A DNA stretch of 30,830 bases from Bacteroidales bacterium (GCA_023229245.1 JALNZU010000035.1:1-30830), one strand, 5' to 3'. Positions 15,407 through 24,537 are shown, counted from the stretch's first letter. The notes: a model not told the origin generated them from the letters alone. Numbers and translations are program-made.

Positions 15407-16912
15407 TTATTTCCTGAGCAGTATTCTAAACGTAGTTCCTTCATTGGTTGCTGATGTACGAACAAATATCTTGCCTTTGTGATAATCGCGTACGATACGT
15501 TTTGCCAGCGAAAGGCCTAAGCCCCATCCACGCCTCTTGCTGGTATATCCGGGTTCAAACACCGATTTAAAAGCCGATTTGGGGATGCCTTTACCAGTAT
15601 CACTCACATCTATGAGGATGTTTTTTGCTTCTTCCTTGACCTCTATCAGTATCTTTCCATGCCCATCAATCGCATCTATGGCATTCTTACACAGGTTTTC
15701 TATCACCCATTGAAACAGTGCTTCATTCAGAGGGATGATAATAGGTACAGAATGAGGGATATTCAACACATAATTGATCTTTTTAGAAGTGCGTGTTCTC
15801 AGATAGTTTACTGTTGTATCAAGCAGTTTGTTGAGGTCGGTAGGTATCAACACCGGTTCGGAGCCTATTTTTGAGAAACGCTCGGTGATGGTCTCAAGAC
15901 GTGCTATATCTTTTTCCATTTCTTGTGCCCCTTCAAAATCGCTATGATTCAACTTAATCAGTTCTACCCATGCCATCAGGCTTGAGAGGGGTGTCCCGAT
16001 CTGATGTGCCGTTTCTTTTGCCATACCCGCCCACACCTGATTCTGCTCCGAGCGACGTGCATAACTGAACAACAAATAAGCTATCAACAGGAAAAGAGCT
16101 ATAATAAGGATCTGCATCAGCGGGAAAAACTGCATCCTCATTAAAAGGGGTGAGCTTTTATAAAAGATCAGGGTTTTACCATGATCCAGAAAGCTAACCT
16201 CTATTGGCTTGTTTTCCGAGCGCATCAAACTGATCTGCTCCAGCCAAAAAACTGAATCGGTATCGGTATCTATGTTCAGATTGCCATATTGCAACACCTG
16301 CGCTGCGCTGCTGTCGGTAACTATGACAGGTACCGAAGATGAGTTGGAAGCTATATCCAACAGAAACGACGAGACTAAGTCGTCAAGCACCTGCTTGAGC
16401 TCGGTAAAAATACGTGACTCACGATAATAAAGCTGCTGATAAACACCTTGCGAGATTTGAATAGGGATAGGGTCGTATTCCGAAAAAGCATCGCGTAACT
16501 CACCTTCAAACATACTCACATCATGGTATTTTATATCTAAGTTCTGATGGGTAATAATTTGATTATCTGCATCTACTATAATAACCGGTATGCTGGTGTT
16601 ATTGCTGATGATCTCTAAATAAAAGGTCAGCTCTTCATCCAAAGGTCCAAAAAGCACTCGTCTGTATGTTTCGGCTAATAGTTCAACCCGTTTGCGTTCC
16701 TGATTGCGAAGCTCCACAAAAAACTGTTCCTGATATTTCATCAGGCTTGCCCGGCGTTCTACCGCATCAGCCCACATACGAACCTGATTACGCTCTTCAC
16801 GGGCAAACTGGGTCACCAAACTATTAGTATAATATACCGAAGCCCCAATGATGATAAGAGCCACAACAGCTAACACCATTTTCCAACGCTTCTTACGGGC
16901 ATACAGATTCAC
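15407..16912 (-). CDS. Orphan sensor histidine kinase
   Basis: A 501-residue kinase. TM1 is at about 12-30 and TM2 at about 263-284, enclosing a periplasmic sensor region of about 230 residues. That region holds two similar parts (IPVIIVDADNQIITHQNLDI and VPVIVTDSSAAQVLQYGNL), so the sensor is probably an internally duplicated PAS-like fold. The phosphoacceptor is His303 in KETAHQIGTPLSSL. The N box is NLCKNAIDAI (about 407-416), G1 is DVSDTGKGIP and G2 RRGWGLGLSLA. No HAMP domain is apparent. No response regulator lies next to it; it converges with the GH92 gene and diverges from the S9 peptidase. The signal is unknown. Confidence 0.88.
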   Translation of the reverse strand: MNLYARKKRWKMVLAVVALIIIGASVYYTNSLVTQFAREERNQVRMWADAVERRASLMKYQEQFFVELRNQERKRVELLAETYRRVLFGPLDEELTFYLEIISNNTSIPVIIVDADNQIITHQNLDIKYHDVSMFEGELRDAFSEYDPIPIQISQGVYQQLYYRESRIFTELKQVLDDLVSSFLLDIASNSSSVPVIVTDSSAAQVLQYGNLNIDTDTDSVFWLEQISLMRSENKPIEVSFLDHGKTLIFYKSSPLLMRMQFFPLMQILIIALFLLIAYLLFSYARRSEQNQVWAGMAKETAHQIGTPLSSLMAWVELIKLNHSDFEGAQEMEKDIARLETITERFSKIGSEPVLIPTDLNKLLDTTVNYLRTRTSKKINYVLNIPHSVPIIIPLNEALFQWVIENLCKNAIDAIDGHGKILIEVKEEAKNILIDVSDTGKGIPKSAFKSVFEPGYTSKRRGWGLGLSLAKRIVRDYHKGKIFVRTSATNEGTTFRILLRK

Positions 16913-17031
16913 ATCAACAATTTTTAGCCAAAACGAAAATAAAAAGTTAAAATTATATATTTTTCAGTAGCAGCCAAGGCTTATTTTGCAGATTCATTGC
17001 TAATTGATGAGTACTGCATACAAGGAAAGAG

Positions 17032-17039
17032 TATTTTTG
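17032..17039 (+). promoter_or_regulatory. Putative -7 box (TATTTTTG) for the S9 peptidase
   Basis: Exact TAnnTTTG followed by C, 33 bases before the ATG at 17073. The same GAGTATTTTTGC core recurs upstream of serS. Confidence 0.55.
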
Positions 17040-17072
17040 CACTATTGAAATAAACACAAAATCTATTGAATT

Positions 17073-18974
17073 ATGAAACAGATGTACAACCTACGATGGC
17101 AATTTATTCAATTGTTCATCTTTTTTCTTTTAATATCCTTGCACACTATGGCACAAAAAGCTGAACGCATTCCTTTAGAGGATTTTTTCAAGAACCCCGA
17201 AAAGTCTTCATTCAACATCAGTCCGGATGGCAAACATATCTCATATATGGCACCTTACGAAAGCCGGATGAATATTTTTGTCCAGAAGATTGGTAGTCAA
17301 AAAGCTACACGTCTTACCTCGGTTACCGAACGTGATATTGCTGGCTATTTCTGGGCTAACGACAACCGTATCCTATTTTTAAAGGATGACGGCGGTGATG
17401 AGAACTACGCCTTATTTGGAGTAGATATCAATGGTAAAAATGAGAAATGTCTTACTTGTTTTGAACAGGTCAGAACACAGATCATTGACGATTTAGAAGA
17501 CCAGCCCGACTTTGTCATCATTGGTCTGAATAAACGCAACCCCACAGTTTTCGATCCTTACCGGCTGAATATCAACACTGGTGAGATGGAGATATTAGCC
17601 GAAAACCCGGGTAATATACAGGGCTGGATGACCGATCATCAAGGTAAACTACGCGTAGCACTATCTATAGTTGACGGCGTAAACACTCAATTATTATATC
17701 GCGATCAGGAGAGTGAGGAGTTTCGTCCTGTGTTGACAACTAATTTCAAAGAGTCGCTCAGCCCTTTGTTTTTCACTTTCGACAATAAACAGCTATACGC
17801 TACCTCAAACCTGAACCGCGACAAGTCAGTAGCAGTCATTTTTGATCCTGCCACTGCCTCAGAAACAGAAATACTTTACGAGCACGATGAATACGATATC
17901 AGCTCAATCAGCTATTCCCGTAAACGCAAACAGATCACAGCAGCCTCATTCACCTCATGGAAACGGGAACGGCATTTCTTCGATGAAGTTACACAAAAAC
18001 TGTTCGACCATCTTGAAAAAGAGTTAGGAGAATATGAACTTGGGATCGCTGCATTAGATAAAGCCGAAGAAAAATATATCGTCCGTACCTATAGCGATCG
18101 TTCCTTAGGTGCATATTATTTTTTCGACTCCAAAAAAAATAAGCTTACTAAACTTCATGATGTAAGTCCCTGGATAGACGAGCATAATATGGCCGAAGTT
18201 CGTCCGATCCAATACCGTTCAAGAGATGGGCTTACCATACACGGGTATCTTACTATTCCCAAAGGGGTTGAGCCAAAAAATCTTCCGGTAGTTGTGAATC
18301 CGCATGGTGGTCCATGGGCACGCGACAGCTGGGGATTTAATCCAGAGATACAATTTTTGGCTAATCGTGGATTTGCAGTGTTACAGGTCAACTTTCGGGG
18401 CTCTACCGGATACGGTAAAGCATTCTGGGAAGCCAGTTTCAAGCAATGGGGTCTTACCATGCAGAATGATATCACCGACGGTGTGTATTGGCTTATCGAA
18501 CAAGGTATAGCCGATCCATCACGTATCGCCATCTATGGAGCAAGCTATGGCGGATATGCTACCTTACAGGGATTGGTTGTTACTCCTACCCTATATGCTG
18601 CCGGAGTAGATTATGTTGGCGTATCCAACCTGTTCACTTTCTTGCAAACCATACCACCTTACTGGAAACCTTTATTGGATATGATGTATGATATGGTAGG
18701 TAATCCGGAAGAGTTGAAAAGCCAGTTTGAAGCTACCTCACCGGCACTCAACGCCCATCGTATCATGGCACCGCTATTTGTTGCACAAGGTGCAAACGAT
18801 CCACGGGTGAACATAGCTGAATCAGATCAGATAGTAGAAGCTATGCGCAACAGAGGTGTAGAAGTAGAGTATATGGTCAAAGAAAATGAAGGACACGGAT
18901 TCCATAACGAAGAAAACCGCTTCGATTTTTATAGAGCTATGGAAAAATTCTTAGAAAAACATCTGAACCCTTAA
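17073..18974 (+). CDS. Secreted S9-family (prolyl oligopeptidase / acyl-aminoacyl) peptidase
   Basis: A 633-residue protein with a signal peptide (hydrophobic LFIFFLLISL, cut near MAQ at about 28), so it works in the periplasm or outside. Residues about 35-370 form the beta-propeller that limits access to peptides; about 380-633 form the alpha/beta hydrolase. The catalytic triad is visible: Ser491 in YGASYGGYAT, Asp576 in GANDPRVN, His608 in NEGHGFHNE. The oxyanion region is VVNPHGGPWARDSW. The closest functional groups are acyl-aminoacyl peptidase and the prolyl tripeptidyl/DPP types; specificity cannot be read here. M4 is an alternative start with little effect. It is a single-gene unit ended by a strong hairpin at 19001-19041. 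Confidence 0.9.
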   Translation: MKQMYNLRWQFIQLFIFFLLISLHTMAQKAERIPLEDFFKNPEKSSFNISPDGKHISYMAPYESRMNIFVQKIGSQKATRLTSVTERDIAGYFWANDNRILFLKDDGGDENYALFGVDINGKNEKCLTCFEQVRTQIIDDLEDQPDFVIIGLNKRNPTVFDPYRLNINTGEMEILAENPGNIQGWMTDHQGKLRVALSIVDGVNTQLLYRDQESEEFRPVLTTNFKESLSPLFFTFDNKQLYATSNLNRDKSVAVIFDPATASETEILYEHDEYDISSISYSRKRKQITAASFTSWKRERHFFDEVTQKLFDHLEKELGEYELGIAALDKAEEKYIVRTYSDRSLGAYYFFDSKKNKLTKLHDVSPWIDEHNMAEVRPIQYRSRDGLTIHGYLTIPKGVEPKNLPVVVNPHGGPWARDSWGFNPEIQFLANRGFAVLQVNFRGSTGYGKAFWEASFKQWGLTMQNDITDGVYWLIEQGIADPSRIAIYGASYGGYATLQGLVVTPTLYAAGVDYVGVSNLFTFLQTIPPYWKPLLDMMYDMVGNPEELKSQFEATSPALNAHRIMAPLFVAQGANDPRVNIAESDQIVEAMRNRGVEVEYMVKENEGHGFHNEENRFDFYRAMEKFLEKHLNP

Positions 18975-19000
18975 ATTTAGTTCATCTTTTACTCGAAAAA

Positions 19001-19041
19001 AAAACGAATCGGACGTCATAAAGGCACCGATTCGTTTTTTT
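19001..19041. terminator. Strong bidirectional Rho-independent terminator
   Basis: A 12-bp perfect stem (AAAACGAATCGG at 19001-19012 with CCGATTCGTTTT at 19027-19038), a 14-base loop and a T run on each strand. It stops the S9 peptidase from the left and tRNA-Gly from the right. Confidence 0.9.
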
Positions 19042-19049
19042 ATTCTCTG

Positions 19050-19121
19050 AGCGGGCAATGGGGTTCGAACCCACGGCCCTCAGCTTGGGAAGCTGATGCT
19101 CTACCACTGAGCTATGCCCGC
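19050..19121 (-). tRNA. tRNA-Gly (anticodon CCC)
   Basis: The minus strand folds into a complete 72-nt cloverleaf. The acceptor stem is GCGGGCA / TGCCCGC, the D arm GCTC-AGTGGTA-GAGC, and the anticodon arm TCAGC-TTCCCAA-GCTGA, with CCC in the loop. The T arm is GTGGG-TTCGAAC-CCCAT and the discriminator base is T. CCA is not encoded. The anticodon CCC reads GGG glycine codons. Its 3' end is nine bases from the shared terminator. Confidence 0.97.
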
Positions 19122-19131
19122 TTGTAACACA

Positions 19132-19139
19132 CAAAATTA
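19132..19139 (-). promoter_or_regulatory. Putative -7 box (TAATTTTG) for tRNA-Gly
   Basis: The minus strand reads TAATTTTG, matching TAnnTTTG, ending 11 bases before the first tRNA base. That gives a very short leader, as expected for a tRNA gene. Confidence 0.55.
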
Positions 19140-19226
19140 CTATTAGTTTCCAATAGATTGGCATAGTACCAACAAAAATTACTACAAGGCAATTAGAAAA
19201 GGAAAGGATTTTTTATTGATAAAAGT

Positions 19227-19255
19227 TTTGAGAATCAAAATTATTTGTATTTTTG
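19227..19255 (+). promoter_or_regulatory. Promoter of rplU-rpmA (-33 TTTG, -7 TATTTTTG)
   Basis: TTTG at 19227-19230 and TATTTTTG at 19248-19255, spaced by 17 bases, near the Bacteroidota sigma-ABfr arrangement. The box ends 51 bases before the rplU ATG, leaving a leader of roughly 45 bases. Confidence 0.65.
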
Positions 19256-19306
19256 CCGTCCAATTTAAAGTTCGCATAGCGATAACTATTTAAGATCGAA
19301 AAGAAT

Positions 19307-19618
19307 ATGTATGCAATTGTGGATATAGCAGGTCAACAGTTTAAGGTTCGTCAGGGACAACAGCTTTTTGTTCATCGCTTAAAAGCCGAAGAAGGTAGTC
19401 AGGTTTCTTTTGACAAGGTATTTCTGATCGGCAAGGATGAAACCATAAAAGTAGGAACACCTGTTGTAGAAGGTGCTAAGGTAGAAGCCAAAGTAGTTGA
19501 ACACCTGAAAGGTAAAAAGGTGATAGTATTCAAAAAGAAAAGAAGGAAAGGCTTTCAAAAATCGAACGGACACCGTCAATACCTTAGCAAGCTCGTCATT
19601 GAAAACATTATTGAATAA
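19307..19618 (+). CDS. rplU: 50S ribosomal protein L21
   Basis: A 103-residue protein of standard L21 length. It begins MYAIVDIAGQQFKVRQGQ and contains the conserved VGTPVVEGAKVEAKVVEHLKG segment and the basic FKKKRRKGFQKSNGHRQ loop that contacts 23S rRNA. It is part of the large ribosomal subunit. It is followed 22 bases later by rpmA, the usual L21-L27 pair, with a promoter just upstream and a terminator after rpmA. Nothing unusual. Confidence 0.98.
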   Translation: MYAIVDIAGQQFKVRQGQQLFVHRLKAEEGSQVSFDKVFLIGKDETIKVGTPVVEGAKVEAKVVEHLKGKKVIVFKKKRRKGFQKSNGHRQYLSKLVIENIIE

Positions 19619-19640
19619 AAACCGAAAAAAATCATAGATC

Positions 19641-19898
19641 ATGGCACATAAAAAAGGAGTTGGAAGTTCCAAAAACGGTCGCGAATCAGAAAGCAAACGA
19701 CTTGGAGTGAAGATTTTCGGCGGACAGTATGCCAAAGCTGGTAATATCATCATACGTCAGCGTGGCACCAAACACCACCCAGGCGAAAATGTGGGAATGG
19801 GTAAAGACCATACTATTTTCGCATTAGTGGACGGGAAAGTGGCATTCAGCAGAAAACGCAATGACAAATCCTACGTCTCAGTGATCCCGACAGAATAA
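19641..19898 (+). CDS. rpmA: 50S ribosomal protein L27
   Basis: An 85-residue protein. It starts MAHKKGVGSSKNGRESESKR, the flexible N-terminal tail that reaches the peptidyl-transferase centre, and shows the family block LGVKIFGGQYAKAGNII and RQRGTKHHPGENVGMG. There is no N-terminal extension of the kind cleaved in Firmicutes. It is co-transcribed with rplU and ended by a hairpin with a T run at 19939-19970. Confidence 0.98.
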   Translation: MAHKKGVGSSKNGRESESKRLGVKIFGGQYAKAGNIIIRQRGTKHHPGENVGMGKDHTIFALVDGKVAFSRKRNDKSYVSVIPTE

Positions 19899-19938
19899 AA
19901 AATTTATTAGCCAAACAAATTGGCCTTGAACATATAAG

Positions 19939-19970
19939 CCCGATCAGCATTTTACTGATCGGGTTTTTTT
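19939..19970 (+). terminator. Rho-independent terminator after rpmA
   Basis: CCCGATCAG (19939-19947) pairs perfectly with CTGATCGGG (19955-19963) across a 7-base loop, followed by seven T residues. Confidence 0.92.
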
Positions 19971-20049
19971 ATCTGCTTCAAAAAGAAAAACTACGGCTAA
20001 AAAAGTACAGACATATTGCATAGTCGCACATCAATCCCTACAAAAAGAG

Positions 20050-20057
20050 TATTTTTG
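20050..20057 (+). promoter_or_regulatory. Putative -7 box (TATTTTTG) for serS
   Basis: Exact TAnnTTTG followed by C, ending 19 bases before the ATG at 20077. Transcription should start at about 20062, which rules out the upstream in-frame ATG at 20059 as the translation start. Confidence 0.6.
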
Positions 20058-20076
20058 CTTGTTAAACCAAATAGTT

Positions 20077-21348
20077 ATGCTCACCATACCTTATCTACGC
20101 GACCATAGTGAAGAAGCCATACAGCGATTGGCTATTAAAAATTTCGACCAGATTGATCTGATACATGAGATCATCTCATTGGATGACGAGCGAAAAACTA
20201 TTCAACAGTCTAATGATGAAACACTTGCCGAAGCCAATCGTCTGTCCAAGCAAATTGGGAGTCTTTACAAAAGCGGCAAATCAGAAGAGGCCGGGCAGCT
20301 TAAAATTCGTAATGCCGGATTAAAAGAGCAAGCAAAACAGCTAAACGAACGACTTGCCGAAATAAAATCTCTTATATATGATAAGCTGATAGAAATTCCT
20401 AACACTCCTCATCTTAGCGTGCCTCATGGACATACGCCAGCCGATAATGAAATTGTAGCCGAAGGAGGTAGCATGCCTCAACTGCCTGCCAACGCCTTAC
20501 CTCATTGGGACTTAATCACAAAATACGACATCATTGATTTTGAATGGGGTAACAAGGTTACTGGTGCCGGTTTTCCTTTTTATAAAGGGAAAGGTGCCCG
20601 ACTGCAACGTGCGCTGATCAACTTCTTTTTAGATCAGGCCGATAGTGCAGGATACACAGAAGTACAGCCACCTCTGTTAGTCAATGAAGATTCGGCCTAT
20701 GGGACGGGCCAACTGCCCGATAAAGAAGGCCAGATGTATGCAATCGGATTAGATAATCTGTTTCTGATCCCTACAGCTGAAGTGCCAGTGACTAATATTT
20801 ATAGAGATATGATACTCTCAGAAAATGATCTGCCGTATAAAAACGTTGCCTATTCCAACTGCTTCAGACGTGAAGCCGGCTCATGGGGCAAGCACGTACG
20901 CGGTCTGAATCGTTTGCATCAATTTGATAAAGTAGAGATCGTACAGATTTCTACTCCCGAAACTTCATACCAGACCTTAGAAGAAATGCGCACTCATGTG
21001 GCAGGACTATTGGAACAGTTAGAGCTGCCCTATCGGATAGTGAAGCTATGCGGAGGCGATATGAGCTTTGCCTCAGCGCTCACCTACGATTTTGAGGTGT
21101 TTTCGGCAGCTCAAAAGATGTGGTTAGAAGTCAGCTCAGTATCCAACTTTGAATCGTTCCAGGCTAATCGGATGAAGCTTAGAATACGCGATAAAAATGG
21201 AAGCATTCGATTAGCTCACACACTGAATGGTAGCGCATTAGCTCTGCCCAGAATAGTAGCAGCCTTATTAGAAAATAATCAGACAGATGAAGGAATACGC
21301 ATACCAAAAGCCTTACAATCTTATACAGGCTATGAAACCATTAAGTAA
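20077..21348 (+). CDS. serS: Seryl-tRNA synthetase
   Basis: A 423-residue class IIa synthetase that charges tRNA-Ser (and tRNA-Sec where present) in the cytoplasm. The start at 20077 (MLTIPYLRDHSEEAIQRL) fits the family; six further upstream codons precede any likely transcript. Residues about 25-105 form the long coiled-coil arm that grips the tRNA variable arm (ETLAEANRLSKQIGSLYKSG). The catalytic core shows motif 2 at about 262-270 (CFRREAGSWG) and motif 3 at about 382-395 (TLNGSALALPRIVAALLEN), with TAEVPVTN before them. The next gene overlaps its end by 17 bases, so the serS promoter probably drives the lipoprotein, TPR and rsmA genes as well. Confidence 0.97.
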   Translation: MLTIPYLRDHSEEAIQRLAIKNFDQIDLIHEIISLDDERKTIQQSNDETLAEANRLSKQIGSLYKSGKSEEAGQLKIRNAGLKEQAKQLNERLAEIKSLIYDKLIEIPNTPHLSVPHGHTPADNEIVAEGGSMPQLPANALPHWDLITKYDIIDFEWGNKVTGAGFPFYKGKGARLQRALINFFLDQADSAGYTEVQPPLLVNEDSAYGTGQLPDKEGQMYAIGLDNLFLIPTAEVPVTNIYRDMILSENDLPYKNVAYSNCFRREAGSWGKHVRGLNRLHQFDKVEIVQISTPETSYQTLEEMRTHVAGLLEQLELPYRIVKLCGGDMSFASALTYDFEVFSAAQKMWLEVSSVSNFESFQANRMKLRIRDKNGSIRLAHTLNGSALALPRIVAALLENNQTDEGIRIPKALQSYTGYETIK

Positions 21349-21829
21349 GCTATGGCTTGCTGTGGGCTTGATATGGATAGTCGGAGCATGTGGTCAAAGG
21401 CAGGCTGAAGACGAACTGCTACCTGCAATACAACTTGCCATAGAGAATGTGCGTCACGACCTCAGCCAGATAAATCTGTTGAGCGCAGAAGCAGTGTTAG
21501 AAAGATCGCAACAGCTTGGCCAACTGATGCAACATCCTTCATTTCGGACGAATATGGCTGTACAAGAAGAACTTAATAATGCGTTAAACTTTTTAGTAGC
21601 CATAGAAGACCATATACCGCGCTTGGAAGCCTCCTGCCAATATAGCCTGAATCAGCTTGAATCGCTGAAAGATGAAATCATAAACCAAAGCCTGACGCAA
21701 GAGCTTGCCAAACAATATTTAACCGATGAAATACATATAGCCGATGATATACATGCCGAATTGGATTATTTTATCAATCGTTGGAACGCCCACAAGTATC
21801 TGATCGAAACCCTACAACAAGAACTCTGA
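21332..21829 (+). CDS. Small helical lipoprotein of unknown function
   Basis: I start it at 21332 (MKPLSKLWLAVGLIWIVGAC), which gives a lipoprotein signal with lipobox VGAC and lipidated Cys20; the longer ATG at 21287 would bury that signal. The protein is 165 residues long. The rest is almost wholly alpha-helical with heptad-like Leu spacing (LLSAEAVLERSQQLGQLMQH, CQYSLNQLESLKDEII), suggesting a helical bundle or coiled coil in the periplasm. I do not recognise a family. It overlaps the end of serS by 17 bases and precedes the TPR gene by 7, so it is translated from the same mRNA as both. A role in envelope assembly with the TPR protein is possible. Confidence 0.75.
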   Translation: MKPLSKLWLAVGLIWIVGACGQRQAEDELLPAIQLAIENVRHDLSQINLLSAEAVLERSQQLGQLMQHPSFRTNMAVQEELNNALNFLVAIEDHIPRLEASCQYSLNQLESLKDEIINQSLTQELAKQYLTDEIHIADDIHAELDYFINRWNAHKYLIETLQQEL

Positions 21830-21836
21830 CAATACC

Positions 21837-23696
21837 ATGAAACTCATTGCCTTCCTCCGATATTTCTATACCGGATTTATAGTACTTTATCTGATACTGG
21901 CAGCTGAAATACCTGCTCTGGCACAACAATCTACTCAACAAAACCAGCGGGCAACAGACGAAAGGGTAGCAAACGAATTTTACCGCAACCGGGACTGGGA
22001 ACAGGCAAAGACGCTCTATCTCAATCTGTATAACACATACAAAGGGCGACATCACTATAACTATTATTTCAACTGCCTCATACAACTGAATCAATTGGAT
22101 GAAGCCGAGAAAGCGGCAAGAAAAATGCAACGCCAGCAGAAAGATATCCAAAGTGATATTGATCTTGGATATGTGCTTCAGTTGAAAGGAAATTCAAAAA
22201 AAGCAGCCGATATATTCGATCAGGTGATCAGACAATTACCAGCTGATCGTAACATAATCAGCTTGACAGCTAATACTTTTCGGTCCAGGAACTTAGATGA
22301 CTATGCGCTACTTACCTATGAAAAAGGAAGCAAGATGCCGGCCATCAACTATGGGTTTCATCTTGAAAAGGCAAACCTTTATCAGATGTCGGGGAACACA
22401 GAAGCAACTATGGATGAATACCTGTTGCATATCGCACAACATCCCGAACATATTGACCTGATAAAAAGCAGGATACAAAATATGTTGTTATTGGATATCG
22501 ACAATAAAATATCTGAGACAGTCAGAACAAAGTTATTAGAAAAGGCACAGAAGCAGATAGATAACTTTGTGTATAACGAACTTTTAGTTTGGTATTCGCT
22601 ACAGGAAAAGGATTTTGAATTAGCGATGATACAAGTCAAGGCGTTAGACCGCCGTTGGGGAGATCGGGAGCCGCAGATATTGGAGTTAGCATCTATCAGC
22701 TTTTCAAATGCTCAATATGAGGTAGCAGAAGACGGATATGCATACGTTCTCAACAAAGGCAGGACGAATCCTTTTTATACAGACGCACTGATAGGAGCCT
22801 TAAAATCAGGGTACTATAAGGCTGAAGAACAGTATGAGAGCAATATCAAAGTGTATCAAAAACTAAACACTGATATCATATCAGCCTTTCAGTCCATAGG
22901 TTTTAATCGTGAGACCTATGAATTGGGGATCATACAAGCACGCATACTCACCTTTAATCTGAATCAACACGAAGAGGCCCGTACCATATTAGAAAAAGCT
23001 ATCATGCTACCATTACGCAGAGATGAACAAGCCAATCTGAAAATGCATATGGCTGATATACTGTTGTTTCAAGGCGATGTTTGGGAAGCCACCTTGCTTT
23101 ATAGTCAGATTGACAAATCGCTAAAAAATGAACCTGTCGCCCATGAAGCACGTTATAGAAATGCCAGGTTACGCTATTTCATTGGTGAATTTGGTTGGGC
23201 TTTGACCCAATTAGACGTATTGAAAGCTGCTACCTCCAAATTGATCTCTAACGATGCTCAAACCCTTGCTTTGCTCATACGCGACAACCTGATGGAAGAT
23301 ACTACCGGACAAAGTCTCAGAGCGTTTGCAAAAGCCGAACTGTTGAGCTATCAGCATAAAACAGATGAAGCCCTGCATATATTAGATTCACTTTTGCAAT
23401 ACGACCGCAGTATTACCCTACGTCCACACCTTTTGATGACTAAAGCTGCATTGCTGTACAAAAGACAGGAATACGATATGGCCGAAACACTATATCAGCA
23501 ACTGTTTCAACAGTTTCCTGATAGCTATCTTGCAGATAAAGCTCTCTTTCAAAGTGGGTTAATATATGAGAATCAATTTCACGACCCAGAGAATGCCCGT
23601 CTTAGATATGAACGGATTTTCAATAGCTATCCTTCCAGTATGTACGCTGTGCAAGCCCGTCAAAAATATCGCCACCTAAGAGGCGATAAGCTATAA
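21837..23696 (+). CDS. Exported TPR-repeat protein
   Basis: A 619-residue protein with a signal peptide (FIVLYLILAAEIPALAQ, cut at about 30). The remainder is a chain of helix pairs with TPR character: NRDWEQAKTLYLNLYNTYKG near 45, DEAEKAARKMQ, and GNSKKAADIFDQVIRQLP. Near the C-terminus are QEYDMAETLYQQLFQQFPDS and DPENARLRYERIFNSYPSS, which resemble the TPRs of YfiO/BamD- and YbgF/CpoB-type envelope proteins. It probably acts as a scaffold in the periplasm; the partner is unknown. It lies 7 bases after the lipoprotein gene and 4 bases before rsmA, in a tight operon. No membrane helix after the signal and no enzyme motif are seen. Confidence 0.82.
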   Translation: MKLIAFLRYFYTGFIVLYLILAAEIPALAQQSTQQNQRATDERVANEFYRNRDWEQAKTLYLNLYNTYKGRHHYNYYFNCLIQLNQLDEAEKAARKMQRQQKDIQSDIDLGYVLQLKGNSKKAADIFDQVIRQLPADRNIISLTANTFRSRNLDDYALLTYEKGSKMPAINYGFHLEKANLYQMSGNTEATMDEYLLHIAQHPEHIDLIKSRIQNMLLLDIDNKISETVRTKLLEKAQKQIDNFVYNELLVWYSLQEKDFELAMIQVKALDRRWGDREPQILELASISFSNAQYEVAEDGYAYVLNKGRTNPFYTDALIGALKSGYYKAEEQYESNIKVYQKLNTDIISAFQSIGFNRETYELGIIQARILTFNLNQHEEARTILEKAIMLPLRRDEQANLKMHMADILLFQGDVWEATLLYSQIDKSLKNEPVAHEARYRNARLRYFIGEFGWALTQLDVLKAATSKLISNDAQTLALLIRDNLMEDTTGQSLRAFAKAELLSYQHKTDEALHILDSLLQYDRSITLRPHLLMTKAALLYKRQEYDMAETLYQQLFQQFPDSYLADKALFQSGLIYENQFHDPENARLRYERIFNSYPSSMYAVQARQKYRHLRGDKL

Positions 23697-23700
23697 TTCA

Positions 23701-24474
23701 ATGGTACGTCCAAAAAAATATCTTGGTCAACATTTCCTTGTCGATCAGAACATTGCAAGAAAGATTACAGCTCTGCTGAAAGCAGAAAACGCTGTCGTTT
23801 TAGAGATAGGCCCCGGAACAGGTACCTTGACACAGTATTTAATCCCCCGGTTTACACACAATTTGTGGTTGGTGGAGATTGACACAGAATCAGTAGAATA
23901 TCTTAAAAATAAATTTCCCGAATATACCGGCAGGATCATTGAAGGCGATTTTCTGCAAGTAAGTTTAAATCAATTAAACACTTCTCCTTTTGCAATCATC
24001 GGAAACTTTCCTTACAACATCAGCAGCCAGATATTCTTTCACATACTCACTCACAAAGAGCAGGTACAAGAAGTGGTTTGTATGATACAAAAAGAAGTAG
24101 CCGAACGTATTGCTGCAGGTCCCGGGAGTAAAACATACGGAATATTGAGTGTGTTGCTGCAAACATGGTACGAGATAGAGTATTGCTTTACTATCAACGA
24201 AACGGTGTTTCATCCGCCGCCAAAAGTGAAATCGGCTGTCATACGACTTACACGGAATAGCCGGACAAAGTTAGAATGTAATACCGGTTTGTTTCAACAC
24301 ATAGTGAAAATGGCTTTCAACCAACGCCGGAAAACACTTAGAAATGCACTCCGAACTAAATTAACTCCTCAGATGATGCAGATGGAGATTTTAAACAAAC
24401 GCGCCGAACAACTTTCAATAAGTGAGTTTATCAAGCTAACCAACTATATCGAACAATCCTCTTCCACATCTTAA
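23701..24474 (+). CDS. rsmA: 16S rRNA (adenine1518/1519-N6) dimethyltransferase
   Basis: A 257-residue protein of the KsgA/RsmA family, which dimethylates the two adjacent adenines of helix 45 during 30S maturation. Family motifs are clear: KKYLGQHFLVD at the N-terminus, SAM motif I VLEIGPGTGTLT at about 35-46, acidic VEID at about 57-61, and motif IV GNFPYNISSQ at about 101-110 (NFPY is the adenine-binding catalytic motif). FHPPPKVKSAVI and FNQRRKTLRNAL mark the C-terminal rRNA-binding part. It is the last gene of the serS run, four bases after the TPR gene, and converges with the LolC/E-type gene. Confidence 0.97.
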   Translation: MVRPKKYLGQHFLVDQNIARKITALLKAENAVVLEIGPGTGTLTQYLIPRFTHNLWLVEIDTESVEYLKNKFPEYTGRIIEGDFLQVSLNQLNTSPFAIIGNFPYNISSQIFFHILTHKEQVQEVVCMIQKEVAERIAAGPGSKTYGILSVLLQTWYEIEYCFTINETVFHPPPKVKSAVIRLTRNSRTKLECNTGLFQHIVKMAFNQRRKTLRNALRTKLTPQMMQMEILNKRAEQLSISEFIKLTNYIEQSSSTS

Positions 24475-24537
24475 TACTCAAGATGTTATTGATATAAAGC
24501 ACTTAACGTTTCACGATCGATTGGGATAAGTCAGATA

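Noticed and set aside
18155..18532. 125-residue antisense ORF in the S9 peptidase gene
   Set aside because: Shadow of a well-supported coding region with the complete catalytic triad on the other strand.
21774..22151. 125-residue antisense ORF across the lipoprotein/TPR junction
   Set aside because: Cys/Val/Phe-rich shadow of two convincing plus-strand genes.
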